A DNA stretch of 64,000 nt from Pseudonocardia terrae (GTDB taxonomy: Bacteria > Actinomycetota > Actinomycetes > Mycobacteriales > Pseudonocardiaceae), in assembly GCF_021343995.1 (NCBI RefSeq), contig NZ_JAJTTE010000010.1:62001-126000 (forward strand), read 5' to 3'. A model generated the notes under the pieces. That model was not told the origin of the DNA, did not search any database, and saw nothing but the letters and a program-made list of their open reading frames with translations. This document shows positions 34,271 through 42,703 of this stretch, piece by piece. Numbering within the stretch: the first letter of the stretch is position 1; each line of letters starts with the position of its first letter. Both the position numbers and the translations under genes were made by a program.

Positions 34271-35316
34271 CCGTGGCCGCGCCGGTGCTGGCGGCCGTGC
34301 TGCCCGCCGACGTCGACGACCCGCAGCGGCCCAGCGGCGGCAACGTCTACGACCGCCGCGTCCTGGCCCGGCTCGCCGGCGTGCAGGAGATCGCGGCGAG
34401 CGGGACCTGGCCCGCGCCGTCGCCGGGCGACCGGGCGGCGCTCGCGGCCTCGCTCGCGGCGCTCCCCGACGGCGCGGTCGTCCTGCTCGACGGGCTGGTG
34501 GCCTGCGGGGTCCCCGAGGTCGTGGTGCCGGAGGCGGGGCGGCTGCGGCTCGTCGTGCTCGTGCACCTCCCGCTCGCCGACGAGGCCGGCGCCGATCCCG
34601 CGCTCGCGGAGCGGGAGCGCGCGGTGCTGCGGTCGGCCGCGGCGGTCGTCGCGACGAGCGCCTGGTCGGCCGGGCGGCTCGCCGCGCTGCACGGTCTGGC
34701 CGCGGTCCCCGTGGTCACGCCCGGCGCGGATCCCGCACCCCTCGCCCCGGGCACGGACGGCACGAGCCTGCTCTGCGTCGGCTCGGTCACCCCGACGAAG
34801 GGACAGGACCTGCTGGTCGGGGCGCTGGCGCGGGTGGCGGCGCGGTCGTGGCGCTGCCGGCTGGTGGGGCCGCTGGGCCGGGCGCCCGGGCATGTCTCGC
34901 TCGTCCGGCGCGAGCTGGAGAAACACGGCCTCGCCGACCGCGTCCGACTCGACGGCCCGCTCACCGGCGCGGCCCTCGACGAGGCCTACGGCGCCGCCGA
35001 CCTGCTCGTCCTGCCCTCGCGGGCCGAGGCCTTCGGGATGGTGGTGCTGGAGGCGCTCGCGCGCGGGATCCCGGTGCTGGCCACCGACGTCGGCGGAGTG
35101 CGGGAGGCGCTCGGCGCCACCCTGTCGGGCGAGATGCCCGGCCTGCTCGTCGCACCGCACGCCGACGCCCTCGCCGCCGCGCTGCGGGACTGGCTCGACG
35201 ACCCCGCCCTGCGCACCCGCCTTCGCGGCGCCGCCCACGAGCGCCGGCGGACGGTCCCGGACTGGGCTGCCTCCGCCACCGCGCTCGCCGCGATCCTCGA
35301 GGGGGTGCGGTCGTGA
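34267..35316 (+). CDS. Glycosyltransferase family 4 (GT-B)
   Basis: The 349-residue GT-B enzyme has an N-terminal acceptor domain and a C-terminal donor domain. The latter includes [20 protein letters not shown] (about 172-191) and an E-x7-E motif in [17 protein letters not shown], followed by [13 protein letters not shown]. These are hallmarks of retaining GT4 glycosyltransferases using a nucleotide sugar. It starts at ATG 34267 in an ATGA overlap with the PTPS-like gene and ends in a GTGA overlap with the membrane protein gene. Its acceptor may be the small-molecule product of the three upstream enzymes, which is inference from coupling. Confidence 0.87.
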   Translation: MTVAAPVLAAVLPADVDDPQRPSGGNVYDRRVLARLAGVQEIAASGTWPAPSPGDRAALAASLAALPDGAVVLLDGLVACGVPEVVVPEAGRLRLVVLVHLPLADEAGADPALAERERAVLRSAAAVVATSAWSAGRLAALHGLAAVPVVTPGADPAPLAPGTDGTSLLCVGSVTPTKGQDLLVGALARVAARSWRCRLVGPLGRAPGHVSLVRRELEKHGLADRVRLDGPLTGAALDEAYGAADLLVLPSRAEAFGMVVLEALARGIPVLATDVGGVREALGATLSGEMPGLLVAPHADALAAALRDWLDDPALRTRLRGAAHERRRTVPDWAASATALAAILEGVRS

Positions 35317-36371
35317 GCGCCCCCGTCGTGCCGGCCCGGGCGACGCAGCATGGATCCACAACGCCCTCGGGTCGTCCAGGTGGCCCGCGTCATGGAGCCA
35401 TGACGCGGGCTGCGGCTGCTGGGTGGCGGGCGATGCGGCCGGTGCTGGGGTCGTCCCGGGTGCGGACCGCGGTGGCGGTGGTGCTGCTCGCCGTCGTGAT
35501 CTGGCGGCTGGGCGCGGGGCCGGTGCTCGACGGGCTGCGCGCCCTCGACCTCCCCGCTGTCGCCGCAGCGCTCGTCCTCGGCGCCGCGACCACGCTGTGC
35601 GGCGCCGCCCGCTGGGTCCTCGTCGCCCGGCGCCTCGGGATGCCGCTGCGCCTGGGACCGGCCGTGGCGCACTGCTACCGGGCGCTGTTCCTCAACTCCG
35701 TGCTGCCCGCCGGCATCCTCGGCGACGTCGGCCGGGCCGTCGAGCACGGGCGCGCGGTCGGGGACGTCGGCCGCAGCGCCCGCGCCGTGATGCTGGAGAA
35801 GGTCGCCGGGCAGGTCGCGCTGGTGGTGGTCGGCACGACCGTGCTGGTCGCCGAACCGGCCGTCCTCTCGGCGTTGTCCCTGCCGGTGCAGATCTGGGGC
35901 CCCGCACTCGGCGTGCTCGGCGTGGCCGCCGTCGTCGGGCTGCGCGTCCGTCGGGTCCGGACCGGCCTGGGAACCCTGCTGGCCGACGCCCGCCGCGGGC
36001 TCCTCGCCCGCGACGCCTGGCCGGGCGTCGCCCTGCTCTCCCTCGCCGCGCTCGCCGGGTACCTCGGGCTCTTCCTGGTCGCGGCCCGGACCGTCGGCGC
36101 CACCGCCCCGACCACCCAGCTGCTCCCGCTGCTGGTGCTGGCCCTGTTCGTGATGGGCCTGCCGGTCAACGTCGGCGGGTTCGGCCCGCGCGAGGCCGTG
36201 GCCGCCGTCGCGTTCGGCGCGGTCGGTCTCGGCGCGGCACAGGGGCTGTCCGCCGCCGTGGCCTACGGCGTCCTGACGCTCGTGAGCACGCTCCCCGGCG
36301 GCCTGGTCCTCCTGGCCGGGCTCCTGCGCCGCGCCGTCCGCCGCCCCGTCGTCGCACCGGCCCCGGCCTGA
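35313..36371 (+). CDS. Flippase-like membrane protein (lysylphosphatidylglycerol synthase TM/AglD2 type)
   Basis: The 352-residue integral membrane protein has about seven or eight transmembrane segments. It shows the LPG-synthase-TM family pattern: AARWVLVARRLGMPL, YRALFLNSVLPAGILGDVGRAVEHGR, MLEKVAGQVAL, LPVNVGGFGPREAVAAVAF and STLPGG. These proteins are linked to transbilayer movement of lipids or glycolipids. GTG 35313 overlaps the GT4 stop; ATG 35400, 29 codons later, gives MTRAAAAGW and may be the true start. That ATG sits inside a perfect 12-bp hairpin (35383-35410). It ends the RibD-MDR-PTPS-GT operon. Confidence 0.82.
   Translation: MSAPVVPARATQHGSTTPSGRPGGPRHGAMTRAAAAGWRAMRPVLGSSRVRTAVAVVLLAVVIWRLGAGPVLDGLRALDLPAVAAALVLGAATTLCGAARWVLVARRLGMPLRLGPAVAHCYRALFLNSVLPAGILGDVGRAVEHGRAVGDVGRSARAVMLEKVAGQVALVVVGTTVLVAEPAVLSALSLPVQIWGPALGVLGVAAVVGLRVRRVRTGLGTLLADARRGLLARDAWPGVALLSLAALAGYLGLFLVAARTVGATAPTTQLLPLLVLALFVMGLPVNVGGFGPREAVAAVAFGAVGLGAAQGLSAAVAYGVLTLVSTLPGGLVLLAGLLRRAVRRPVVAPAPA
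35383..35410. repeat. Perfect 12-bp hairpin over a possible start codon
   Basis: GCCCGCGTCATG (35383-35394) and CATGACGCGGGC (35399-35410) are exact inverted repeats around GAGC. The second arm contains the in-frame ATG 35400 of the flippase-like gene, so a folded mRNA would hide that start. It could be a translational control hairpin or a small palindromic insertion. Confidence 0.6.
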
Positions 36372-36383
36372 TCGACGCATGCC

Positions 36384-36417
36384 TGCACTGGCGGCCGTCT
36401 CCGCGGCCGCCAGTGCA
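36384..36417 (+). terminator. Strong hairpin terminator after the flippase-like gene
   Basis: TGCACTGGCGGCCG (36384-36397) and CGGCCGCCAGTGCA (36404-36417) form a perfect 14-bp stem with a 6-nt loop, 12 nt after the stop codon. It lacks a T-tract, as is common for actinomycete terminators. Confidence 0.7.
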
Positions 36418-36453
36418 CGCCACCGCCGATCGCCGGTCAGGGGAAGTGCGGCC

Positions 36454-36606
36454 ATGATCGCCGGTCCCGTGCATCGAGTGCTCCGCCGCACACCTTCGAC
36501 GCACGCAACCGACGATCACGACACGCCGACAGCGCCCGTGATCATCGGTCCTGTGCGTCCACGGCTGTGTCGCCGGGCCTCGGTGCACGAGAGCGACGAT
36601 CACGCG
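36454..36606. repeat. Two tandem ~84-bp palindromic repeats
   Basis: Two units start with TGATC at 36455 and 36539 (period 84). Each begins TGATCnnCGGTCC and ends in CGACGATCACG, so each can fold back on itself: TGATCGCCGG 36455-36464 pairs with CCGACGATCA 36509-36518. The rest of the 304-bp gap (36372-36675) holds the terminator hairpin and the tRNA 3' flank, with no gene. These look like REP-type intergenic hairpin elements. Confidence 0.55.
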
Positions 36607-36675
36607 ACGACCCCCTGAGAACGACGAAACCCCGGTCCAGAGGGGCCGGGGTCGTGATCGAGGAGATGTTCTCTG

Positions 36676-36759
36676 TGTCCGAGGGGGGACTTGAACCCCC
36701 ACCCCCTACTCGGGGACTAGCACCTCAAGCTAGCGCGTCTGCCATTCCGCCACTCGGAC
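36676..36759 (-). tRNA. tRNA-Leu (anticodon GAG)
   Basis: The 84-nt gene has acceptor arms GTCCGAG (5' end at 36759) and CTCGGAC (ending 36677), discriminator A, an anticodon stem CTAGC/GCTAG around loop TTGAGGT (anticodon GAG, reading CUC) and a long class-II variable arm (CCCCGAGTAGGGG). The T arm GGGGGTTCAAGTCCCCC is complete. CCA is not encoded. The size and variable arm are right for leucine. Confidence 0.95.
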
Positions 36760-36795
36760 CTGCACCGCCCGGGCCCTGCCCGGTGCGACCGTTGA

Positions 36796-36801
36796 AGCAT
36801 A
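36796..36801 (-). promoter_or_regulatory. Candidate -10 box TATGCT of the tRNA-Leu gene
   Basis: Read on the minus strand this is TATGCT, 37 bases before the mature 5' end. A small inverted repeat (GCACCG 36762-36767 with CGGTGC 36781-36786) lies in the presumed leader. It is assigned by pattern and position only. Confidence 0.35.
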
Positions 36802-36865
36802 GCGGAGGCGTTCCGGGCCCCGCGCAGGGGCATGGGTGTCGGGGCGGGGTGGTAGGAACATCGTC

Positions 36866-38182
36866 ATGACCGGCCCGCTCAGCGCGGTGGACGAGGTGGT
36901 CGAGCTCTGCTCGGACCTCATCCGCATCGACACGTCCAACACCGGCGACCCGGAGACCGTCACGGGGGAGAAGGAGGCGGCGGAGTACGTCGCCGCGAAG
37001 CTGACCGAGGTCGGGTACGAGTGCGAAGTGCTGGACTCGGGCGCCCCCGGCCGCACCAACGTCTTCACCCGCCTGAAGGGTGCCGACCCGTCGCGGGGCG
37101 CGCTGCTGATCCACGGCCACCTCGACGTGGTGCCCGCCGAGCCGAGCGAGTGGTCGGTGCACCCCTTCTCGGGTGCGGTGCAGGACGGCTACGTCTGGGG
37201 TCGCGGCGCCGTCGACATGAAGGACATGGTCGCGATGACCATCGCGGTCGCCCGGCAGTTCAAGCGGGAGGGCTACGTCCCGCCGCGGGACATCGTGTTC
37301 GCCTTCGTGGCGGACGAGGAGGCCGGCGGTTCGTACGGGTGCCAGTGGCTGGTGGAGCACCGGCCGGACCTGTTCGAGGGCGTCACCGAGGCCGTCGGCG
37401 AGGTCGGCGGGTTCTCCCTGACCCTGGGCCAGGACCGCCGGGTCTACCTGATCGAGTCGGCCGAGAAGGGCATGGCCTGGATGCGCCTGCGCGCCAAGGG
37501 CAGGCCCGGCCACGGCTCCTTCCTGCACGACGAGAACGCCGTGACCGTCCTCTCCGAGGCGGTCGCCCGGCTGGGCAACCACCGCTTCCCGCTGGTCATG
37601 ACGGACACGGTGCGCGCCTTCGCCGAGCAGATCCGCGAGCTGACCGGCATGGAGTTCCCCGACGAGGACATCGAGGGCGCCTTCGCCAAGCTCGGCCCGG
37701 TCGCCCGGATGGTGGGCGCCACGGTCCGCGACACCGCGAACCCGACCATGCTCAGCGCCGGCTACAAGGCCAACGTGATCCCGTCGACGGCCGAGGCCGT
37801 GGTCGACTGCCGTGTCCTGCCCGGCCGTCGGGACGCGTTCCTCCGCGAGGTCGACGAGCTGCTGGGCCCGGACGTCGAGCGCGAGTGGATCCAGGACCTG
37901 CCGGCTCTGGAGACCGAGTTCGAGGGCCCGCTGGTCGAGGCCATGGCGGCCGCGCTGCGCACCGAGGACCCGGACGCGAGGACCGTCCCCTACATGCTGT
38001 CCGGCGGCACGGACGCGAAGTCGTTCGTCCAGCTGGGCATCCGCTGCTTCGGGTTCGCCCCGCTGCGCCTGCCCCCGGACCTGGACTTCGCCTCGCTCTT
38101 CCACGGCATCGACGAGCGCGTGCCCGTCGACGCCCTGGAGTTCGGCGCCAAGGTCCTCGATCGCTTCCTGCGAACAGCGTGA
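36866..38182 (+). CDS. M20/M25/M40 family metallopeptidase (ArgE/DapE-type)
   Basis: The 438-residue protein has metal and catalytic motifs HGHLDVVP (about 82-89), WGRGAVDMKDM (bridging Asp, about 111-121), DEEAGGSYG (catalytic Glu pair, about 150) and a C-terminal SGGTDAKSF with a later zinc ligand. It is a dinuclear zinc amidohydrolase acting on peptides or N-acyl amino acids. ATG 36866 follows TAGGAACATCGTC. The gene is divergent from tRNA-Leu. Its position close to uppP recalls the Rv2141c-Rv2133c region of Mycobacterium tuberculosis, as I remember it. Confidence 0.9.
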   Translation: MTGPLSAVDEVVELCSDLIRIDTSNTGDPETVTGEKEAAEYVAAKLTEVGYECEVLDSGAPGRTNVFTRLKGADPSRGALLIHGHLDVVPAEPSEWSVHPFSGAVQDGYVWGRGAVDMKDMVAMTIAVARQFKREGYVPPRDIVFAFVADEEAGGSYGCQWLVEHRPDLFEGVTEAVGEVGGFSLTLGQDRRVYLIESAEKGMAWMRLRAKGRPGHGSFLHDENAVTVLSEAVARLGNHRFPLVMTDTVRAFAEQIRELTGMEFPDEDIEGAFAKLGPVARMVGATVRDTANPTMLSAGYKANVIPSTAEAVVDCRVLPGRRDAFLREVDELLGPDVEREWIQDLPALETEFEGPLVEAMAAALRTEDPDARTVPYMLSGGTDAKSFVQLGIRCFGFAPLRLPPDLDFASLFHGIDERVPVDALEFGAKVLDRFLRTA

Positions 38183-38216
38183 GCAGGAACAACGGACACG
38201 GCTTGAGGAACTCGTG

Positions 38217-38993
38217 ATGGATCTCTCGAACAAGGTCGCCCTGGTCACCGGCGGCGCCTCCGGCATCGGCGCGGCCGCGGCCCGGCGGCTGGCCGCGGCG
38301 GGCGCGCACGTGGTCGTCGCGGACCGGGACGGCGACGCCGCCGAGCTGGTCGCCGGCGAGGTCGGGGGCACGGCCCGGGTCGCCGACGTCACCGACCCCG
38401 AGGCCGTCGCCGCGCTGGTCGCCGCGGCCGAGGAGGTGCAGGGGCATCTCGACGTGGTGCTGCTCAACGCCGGCATCACGTCCGGCCAGTCCGGGACCGC
38501 CGAGCTGGATCTCGCGGGCTACCGGGCGATCATGGGCGTGAACGTCGACCACGTGGTCTTCGGGCTGACGGCCGCGGTCCCGGCGCTGCGCCGGGCCGGC
38601 GGCGGCAGGATCGTGGTCACGGCCTCGCTCGCCGGCCTGGTCCCCATGCCGGGCGACGCGCTCTACACGGCCTCGAAGCACGCCGTCGTCGGCTACGTCC
38701 GCTCGGCGGCGCCGGTGCTCGCGCCGGAGGGGATCGTGGTCAACGCCGTGTGCCCGGGCTTCGCCGACACCCCGCTGATCGCGCGGGCCAAGGCGCAGTT
38801 CGGCGACTTCCCCCTGCTGACGGCCGAGGACGTGGCGACCGCGATCGAGTCGATCCTGGAGCGTGGCGAGCCGGGGGAGTGCTGGTTCGTCCAGCCCGGC
38901 CGCGAGCCCGCGCCGTACGGGTTCCGCGGCGTGCCGGGACCCAGGGGGGCCGGTGCCCCGCCGCCGGTGAACTGGGAGACCGGACGGCACTAG
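38217..38993 (+). CDS. SDR family oxidoreductase
   Basis: The 258-residue short-chain dehydrogenase has TGGASGIG cofactor motif (about 11-18), NAG at about 83-85, a catalytic Ser (TASLAG) and YTASK (Tyr/Lys about 146-150), and the CPGFADTPL segment. The Asp at the end of beta-2 (VADRDGD) favours NAD. GAGGAA lies upstream of ATG 38217; GTG 38214 is adjacent. It follows the peptidase gene by 34 bp and may be cotranscribed. Its C-terminal Pro/Gly tail is longer than usual. The substrate is unknown. Confidence 0.87.
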   Translation: MDLSNKVALVTGGASGIGAAAARRLAAAGAHVVVADRDGDAAELVAGEVGGTARVADVTDPEAVAALVAAAEEVQGHLDVVLLNAGITSGQSGTAELDLAGYRAIMGVNVDHVVFGLTAAVPALRRAGGGRIVVTASLAGLVPMPGDALYTASKHAVVGYVRSAAPVLAPEGIVVNAVCPGFADTPLIARAKAQFGDFPLLTAEDVATAIESILERGEPGECWFVQPGREPAPYGFRGVPGPRGAGAPPPVNWETGRH

Positions 38994-38999
38994 CCGGGA

Positions 39000-39248
39000 C
39001 TAGTAGGACAGCTCCGGCAACATCTGCCCCGTGCGACGGCGGCGCAGCCACACCTTGCGTACCCCGCCGGGGTAGAGCCGGACCCGGGAGAGCTCCCATC
39101 CCGCGAACTCGGCCTGGATCGCGAGGCGCACGGCGGCCGTCAGCCGGGGCACGTCACCGTCGATCCGGAGGGGGCGGTACTCCCAGTCCCCCTCCACATG
39201 GGGTTTCCCTTCGGGATCGATCGCCTCCACCGCACCGGTACCTGCCAC
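39000..39248 (-). CDS. DUF5703-like small protein
   Basis: The 82-residue protein contains WEYRPLRI, AIQAEFAGWELSRVRLYPGGVRKVWLRRR, a pattern I recognise from the actinobacterial DUF5703 family, whose function is unknown. It is basic, with no membrane segment. It is convergent with the SDR gene, six bases apart. Homologues commonly sit near uppP, as here. Confidence 0.7.
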   Translation of the reverse strand: MAGTGAVEAIDPEGKPHVEGDWEYRPLRIDGDVPRLTAAVRLAIQAEFAGWELSRVRLYPGGVRKVWLRRRRTGQMLPELSY

Positions 39249-39380
39249 CGGTCACCTCCCGCCGTACTTCGCGACCCCCGGTGAACCTGGGGTTACACGA
39301 CCACCATACGAGGGTGTCGCGGGCCGGGGCCAGGGCCGGCCGGGGTTCGGCCGGGTTCGGCCGCGGCCGTCGCGGAGCGG

Positions 39381-40328
39381 TCAGGGGCCGGCACTGACGT
39401 CGTCGAGCGCGGCCCGGATCTCCGGCGGCAGGGTCACCGACTCGGTGGCCAGGGAGGCGGAGAGCTGGGCGGCGTCGCGGGCCCCGACCACGGCCGCGGC
39501 CACCCCGGGCCGGTCCCGCACCCACGCCAGCGCGACGGCCAGCGGTGAGGTCCCGAGCCCGTCGGCGGCGGTGAGCACGGACTGCACGATCCGCGCGCTG
39601 CGCTCGTTGCGCCGGGCCTCGACGTAGGCCGCCAGCAACGGCGAGGTCGCGCGCGAGTCGGCGGGTGTGCCGTCGGTGTACTTGCCGGTGAGCACCCCCC
39701 GCCCGAGCGGGGCCCAGGCGAACAGCCCCAGCCCGTGGTGCCGCGCGGCGGGCAGCAGCTCGGCCTCGGGCCCGCGGTGCAGCAGCGAGTACTCCGCCTG
39801 CGCCGACACCGGCATCACGACGTTGCCGAGGGCGCGCGCCCGCTCCGCGACGGTGGCCAGCTGCCAGCCCGCGGGCGCGACCAGCCCGGCGTAGCGGACC
39901 TTCCCGCTCAGCACCGCCACCTGGATCGCCGACAGCGTCTCCTCGAGCGGGACCTGGGGGTCCCAGCCGGGTAGCTGCCACAGGTCGAGCCGGTCGGTGC
40001 GCAGCCGGCGCAGGGTGGCGTCGAGACCGTGCAGCAGGGCGCCGCGCGCGGCCCGCCGGCCGAGGGCGCCGTCGGGCGGGCCGCCGCGGGCGGCGATCAC
40101 GAGGTCGTCCCGGTCGACCAGGCCGGCCTCGAGGTGCGCGCCGAGGACCTCCTGGGCTGTCCCGTCGCCGTAGACGTCGGCGGTCTCGACGAGGGTGCCG
40201 CCGCCCTCGACGAAGGCGAGGAGCTGCTCGCCCGCGCCCTCGGCGTCGGTGTCCTCGCCCCAGGTCATCGTGCCCAGCCCGATCCGGGACACCTGCAGCC
40301 CCGACCCCCCGACCCTCCTGCGCAGCAC
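39381..40328 (-). CDS. Aldo/keto reductase family protein with altered catalytic tetrad
   Basis: The 315-residue TIM-barrel protein has [43 protein letters not shown] and [13 protein letters not shown], all family landmarks. The tetrad is unusual: the Asp of the DTAxxY motif is Glu48, Tyr53 is kept, the Lys of the ATK strand is Arg (AARGG) and the His of the QLH strand is Pro (QLPGWD). Activity as a reductase is therefore doubtful. GTG 40328 is the likely start. It is divergent from uppP. Confidence 0.82.
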   Translation of the reverse strand: MLRRRVGGSGLQVSRIGLGTMTWGEDTDAEGAGEQLLAFVEGGGTLVETADVYGDGTAQEVLGAHLEAGLVDRDDLVIAARGGPPDGALGRRAARGALLHGLDATLRRLRTDRLDLWQLPGWDPQVPLEETLSAIQVAVLSGKVRYAGLVAPAGWQLATVAERARALGNVVMPVSAQAEYSLLHRGPEAELLPAARHHGLGLFAWAPLGRGVLTGKYTDGTPADSRATSPLLAAYVEARRNERSARIVQSVLTAADGLGTSPLAVALAWVRDRPGVAAAVVGARDAAQLSASLATESVTLPPEIRAALDDVSAGP

Positions 40329-40421
40329 CCGGTGAGCCTGCCATCCGGGGGTGGGTCCGCGGCCGTCGACCCCGCCCTCGCTACGGTGACGCCCCGTGAC
40401 CGTGACCCGGGGGGACGTCCG

Positions 40422-41249
40422 ATGAGCTGGCTCGAGGTCGTGGTGCTCGGCCTGGTCCAAGGCCTGACCGAGTTCCTGCCGATCTCCTCCTCGGGGCACC
40501 TGCGGATCGTGTCCGGGCTGTTCTTCGGCAACGACCCGGGCGCGGCGTTCACCGCGGTCAGCCAGCTGGGTACGGAGCTGGCCGTCCTCATCTACTTCGC
40601 GAAGGACATCTGGCGGCTGGTCGCGGTCTGGTTCCGCGGGCTGCGCGACCCGGAGGCCCGGCTGAACCCGGACTACCGGGTCGCCTGGCTGGTCATCCTG
40701 GGCACGATCCCGATCGGTGTGCTCGGGGTGCTGTTCCAGGACAAGATCGAGACGGTCGCGCGCAACCTGTGGCTGATCGCGACCACGCTGATCGTGTTCG
40801 GCGTCCTGCTCGGCCTCGCCGAGCGCTACAGCCAGCGGCTCGCGGAGCGCCGCACGATCGAGCAGCTCACCGTGAAGGACGGCATCCTCCTCGGCTTCGC
40901 CCAGGCCCTGGCGCTGATCCCGGGCGTCTCCCGGTCCGGCGGGACGATCACCGCGGGCCTGTTCCTCGGGCTCGAGCGCGCCGCGGCCGTGCGCTACTCC
41001 TTCCTGCTCGCCATCCCGGCGGTCGTCTCGGCCGGGGTGTTCCAGCTCAAGGACGTCACGGCGGGCGACACGACGGTCCCGCAGATGGTGGTGGCCACGG
41101 TCATCGCGTTCGTCGTCGGGTACGCCGTGATCGCGTGGCTGCTGCGGTTCGTGGAGCGCAACAGCGTGTACGTCTTCGTCGCCTACCGGATCGCCCTCGG
41201 CGTGGCGCTGATGGCGGCGCTGGGTATCGGCGCGGTGTCCGCCACCTAG
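40422..41249 (+). CDS. uppP: Undecaprenyl-diphosphate phosphatase UppP (BacA)
   Basis: The 275-residue integral membrane enzyme dephosphorylates undecaprenyl diphosphate to recycle the peptidoglycan lipid carrier. Both signature segments are present: [15 protein letters not shown] (about 13-27) and [12 protein letters not shown] (about 165-176), with about eight transmembrane helices. A TACGGT at 40382-40387 could be its -10. It is followed by the histidine phosphatase, DUF3090 and SCO1664-type genes in the conserved actinobacterial order. Confidence 0.95.
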   Translation: MSWLEVVVLGLVQGLTEFLPISSSGHLRIVSGLFFGNDPGAAFTAVSQLGTELAVLIYFAKDIWRLVAVWFRGLRDPEARLNPDYRVAWLVILGTIPIGVLGVLFQDKIETVARNLWLIATTLIVFGVLLGLAERYSQRLAERRTIEQLTVKDGILLGFAQALALIPGVSRSGGTITAGLFLGLERAAAVRYSFLLAIPAVVSAGVFQLKDVTAGDTTVPQMVVATVIAFVVGYAVIAWLLRFVERNSVYVFVAYRIALGVALMAALGIGAVSAT

Positions 41250-41299
41250 CCGGGCCACCAACTGGCCGGACCACCACCGGGGCGGCCCCCGGCGCCACG

Positions 41300-41305
41300 T
41301 AGGCT
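41300..41305 (+). promoter_or_regulatory. Candidate -10 TAGGCT, leaderless start of the histidine phosphatase gene
   Basis: TAGGCT fits TAnnnT and ends 8 bases before GTG 41314, so transcription would begin at or next to the start codon. No ribosome site is visible, which fits a leaderless mRNA. Confidence 0.45.
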
Positions 41306-41313
41306 CGATCGTC

Positions 41314-42045
41314 GTGACCACCCTGATCCTGCTCCGGCACGGCCGGTCGACGTCCAACACCGCGGGCGTCCTCGCCGGCCGGACGCCCGGCGTGGAGCTG
41401 GACGACAAGGGCCGCGAGCAGGCGTCGGCGGTGGTCGAGCGGCTCGCGCCACTGCCGCTCGCCGAGATCGTCACCTCCCCGATGCTGCGCTGCCGGCAGA
41501 CCGTCACCCCGCTGGCCGAGGCCCGCGGCCTGGCCCCGGTCGTCGAGGAGGACCTGTCCGAGGTCGACTACGGCGACTGGACCGGCGGGAAGCTCTCCGA
41601 GCTGGCCAAGGAGGACCTCTGGAAGGTCGTCCAGGCGCACCCGTCGGCGGCGGTGTTCCCCGGCGGCGAGGGCCTCGCCGGCATGCAGGCCCGGGCGGTC
41701 GCCGCGGTCCGGCACCACGAGCGGCGGATCGCGGCCGCGCACGGGCCGAACGCGATCTGGGTCGCCTGCAGCCACGGCGACGTCATCAAGGCGGTGCTGG
41801 CCGACGCGCTGGCCAGCCACCTCGACAACTTCCAGCGGATCGTCGTCGACACCTGCTCGATGTCGGTGGTGACCTACACGAAGACCCGGCCGTTCGTCGC
41901 GCGGGTCAACGACGTGGGCGGCGACGTCACGTCGCTGGTCCCGCCCCCGCCCGAGAAGAAGGAGGGGGCCGAGGGGCAGGACGACGGCGCGCCCGAGCCC
42001 GAACCCTCCTCCGACGCGGTGGTCGGTGGCTCCACAGGGGCCTGA
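41314..42045 (+). CDS. Histidine phosphatase family protein (MSMEG_4193-type phosphomutase-like)
   Basis: The 243-residue protein has the LLRHGRSTSN catalytic motif (His9), SPMLRCRQT, EVDYGDWTG and the second histidine in ACSHGDVIKAVLAD. These are phosphoglycerate-mutase-superfamily (acid phosphatase branch) hallmarks. The last ~35 residues are Pro/Glu/Lys-rich and probably disordered. The actinobacterial orthologue group lies between uppP and the DUF3090 gene, as here; the Mycobacterium member (Rv2135c) has been described as a phosphatase. The physiological substrate is unknown. Confidence 0.87.
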   Translation: MTTLILLRHGRSTSNTAGVLAGRTPGVELDDKGREQASAVVERLAPLPLAEIVTSPMLRCRQTVTPLAEARGLAPVVEEDLSEVDYGDWTGGKLSELAKEDLWKVVQAHPSAAVFPGGEGLAGMQARAVAAVRHHERRIAAAHGPNAIWVACSHGDVIKAVLADALASHLDNFQRIVVDTCSMSVVTYTKTRPFVARVNDVGGDVTSLVPPPPEKKEGAEGQDDGAPEPEPSSDAVVGGSTGA

Positions 42046-42090
42046 CGAGCTCGTCGGCCACACCGGGGTGCCACGCCCGCGGCCGTGGCC

Positions 42091-42096
42091 TACTCT
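42091..42096 (+). promoter_or_regulatory. Candidate -10 TACTCT, leaderless start of the DUF3090 gene
   Basis: TACTCT lies 10 bases before ATG 42107, in an AT-richer patch (TACTCTGGGTTTTGCC). It fits the TAnnnT pattern and a leaderless or near-leaderless transcript. Confidence 0.45.
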
Positions 42097-42106
42097 GGGT
42101 TTTGCC

Positions 42107-42697
42107 ATGTCACGCGTCATCCACGTCTTCCGCCAGCCCGAGCGCTTCGTCGCGGGCACCGTCGGCGAGCCCGGCGACCGGGCCTTCTACCTGCAGGCCA
42201 TCCAGGACGCGCGGACGATCAGCGTCCTGCTCGAGAAGCAGCAGGTCTCGGTGCTCGCGGAGCGGATCGAGGCGCTGCTCGCCGAGATCGCACGGCGGTT
42301 CGGCAGCGAGGTCGACACCGGCCAGGAGGTCGAGTCCGCGGACAACGACCCGCTGGCCGTGCCGCTCGAGGAGGAGTTCCGGGTCGGCACGATGGGCCTG
42401 GGGTGGGACGCGGACTCGCGGTCCATCGTGGTCGAGCTGCTCGCGGTCACCGAGGAGGAGGTCGACGAGTCCGTCGTCCTCGACGACACCGAGGAGGGCC
42501 CCGACGCCCTGCGCGTGTTCCTGTCCCCGGTGCAGGCGCGCGAGTTCGCCGACCGGGCCGAGAAGGTCGTGTCCGCCGGGCGCGCCCCGTGCCCGCTGTG
42601 CGCGGAGCCGCTCGACCCGCAGGGGCACGTGTGCGTGCGGCTCAACGGCTACCACCAGCGCTCCCCGATGGGGGACGTCTCCGGCGCGGGCGAGTAA
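42107..42697 (+). CDS. DUF3090 family protein
   Basis: The 196-residue protein begins MSRVIHVFRQPERFVAGTVG and ends with CPLCAEPLDPQGHVC and HQR, a possible zinc site. The middle is strongly acidic. I recognise the DUF3090 family, found almost only in actinobacteria and always near the SCO1664-type gene. The function is unknown; a YjbR or cofactor role has not been shown to my knowledge. A TACTCT -10 lies just upstream. The SCO1664-type gene starts six bases after its stop. Confidence 0.88.
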   Translation: MSRVIHVFRQPERFVAGTVGEPGDRAFYLQAIQDARTISVLLEKQQVSVLAERIEALLAEIARRFGSEVDTGQEVESADNDPLAVPLEEEFRVGTMGLGWDADSRSIVVELLAVTEEEVDESVVLDDTEEGPDALRVFLSPVQAREFADRAEKVVSAGRAPCPLCAEPLDPQGHVCVRLNGYHQRSPMGDVSGAGE

Positions 42698-42703
42698 ACG
42701 CGC

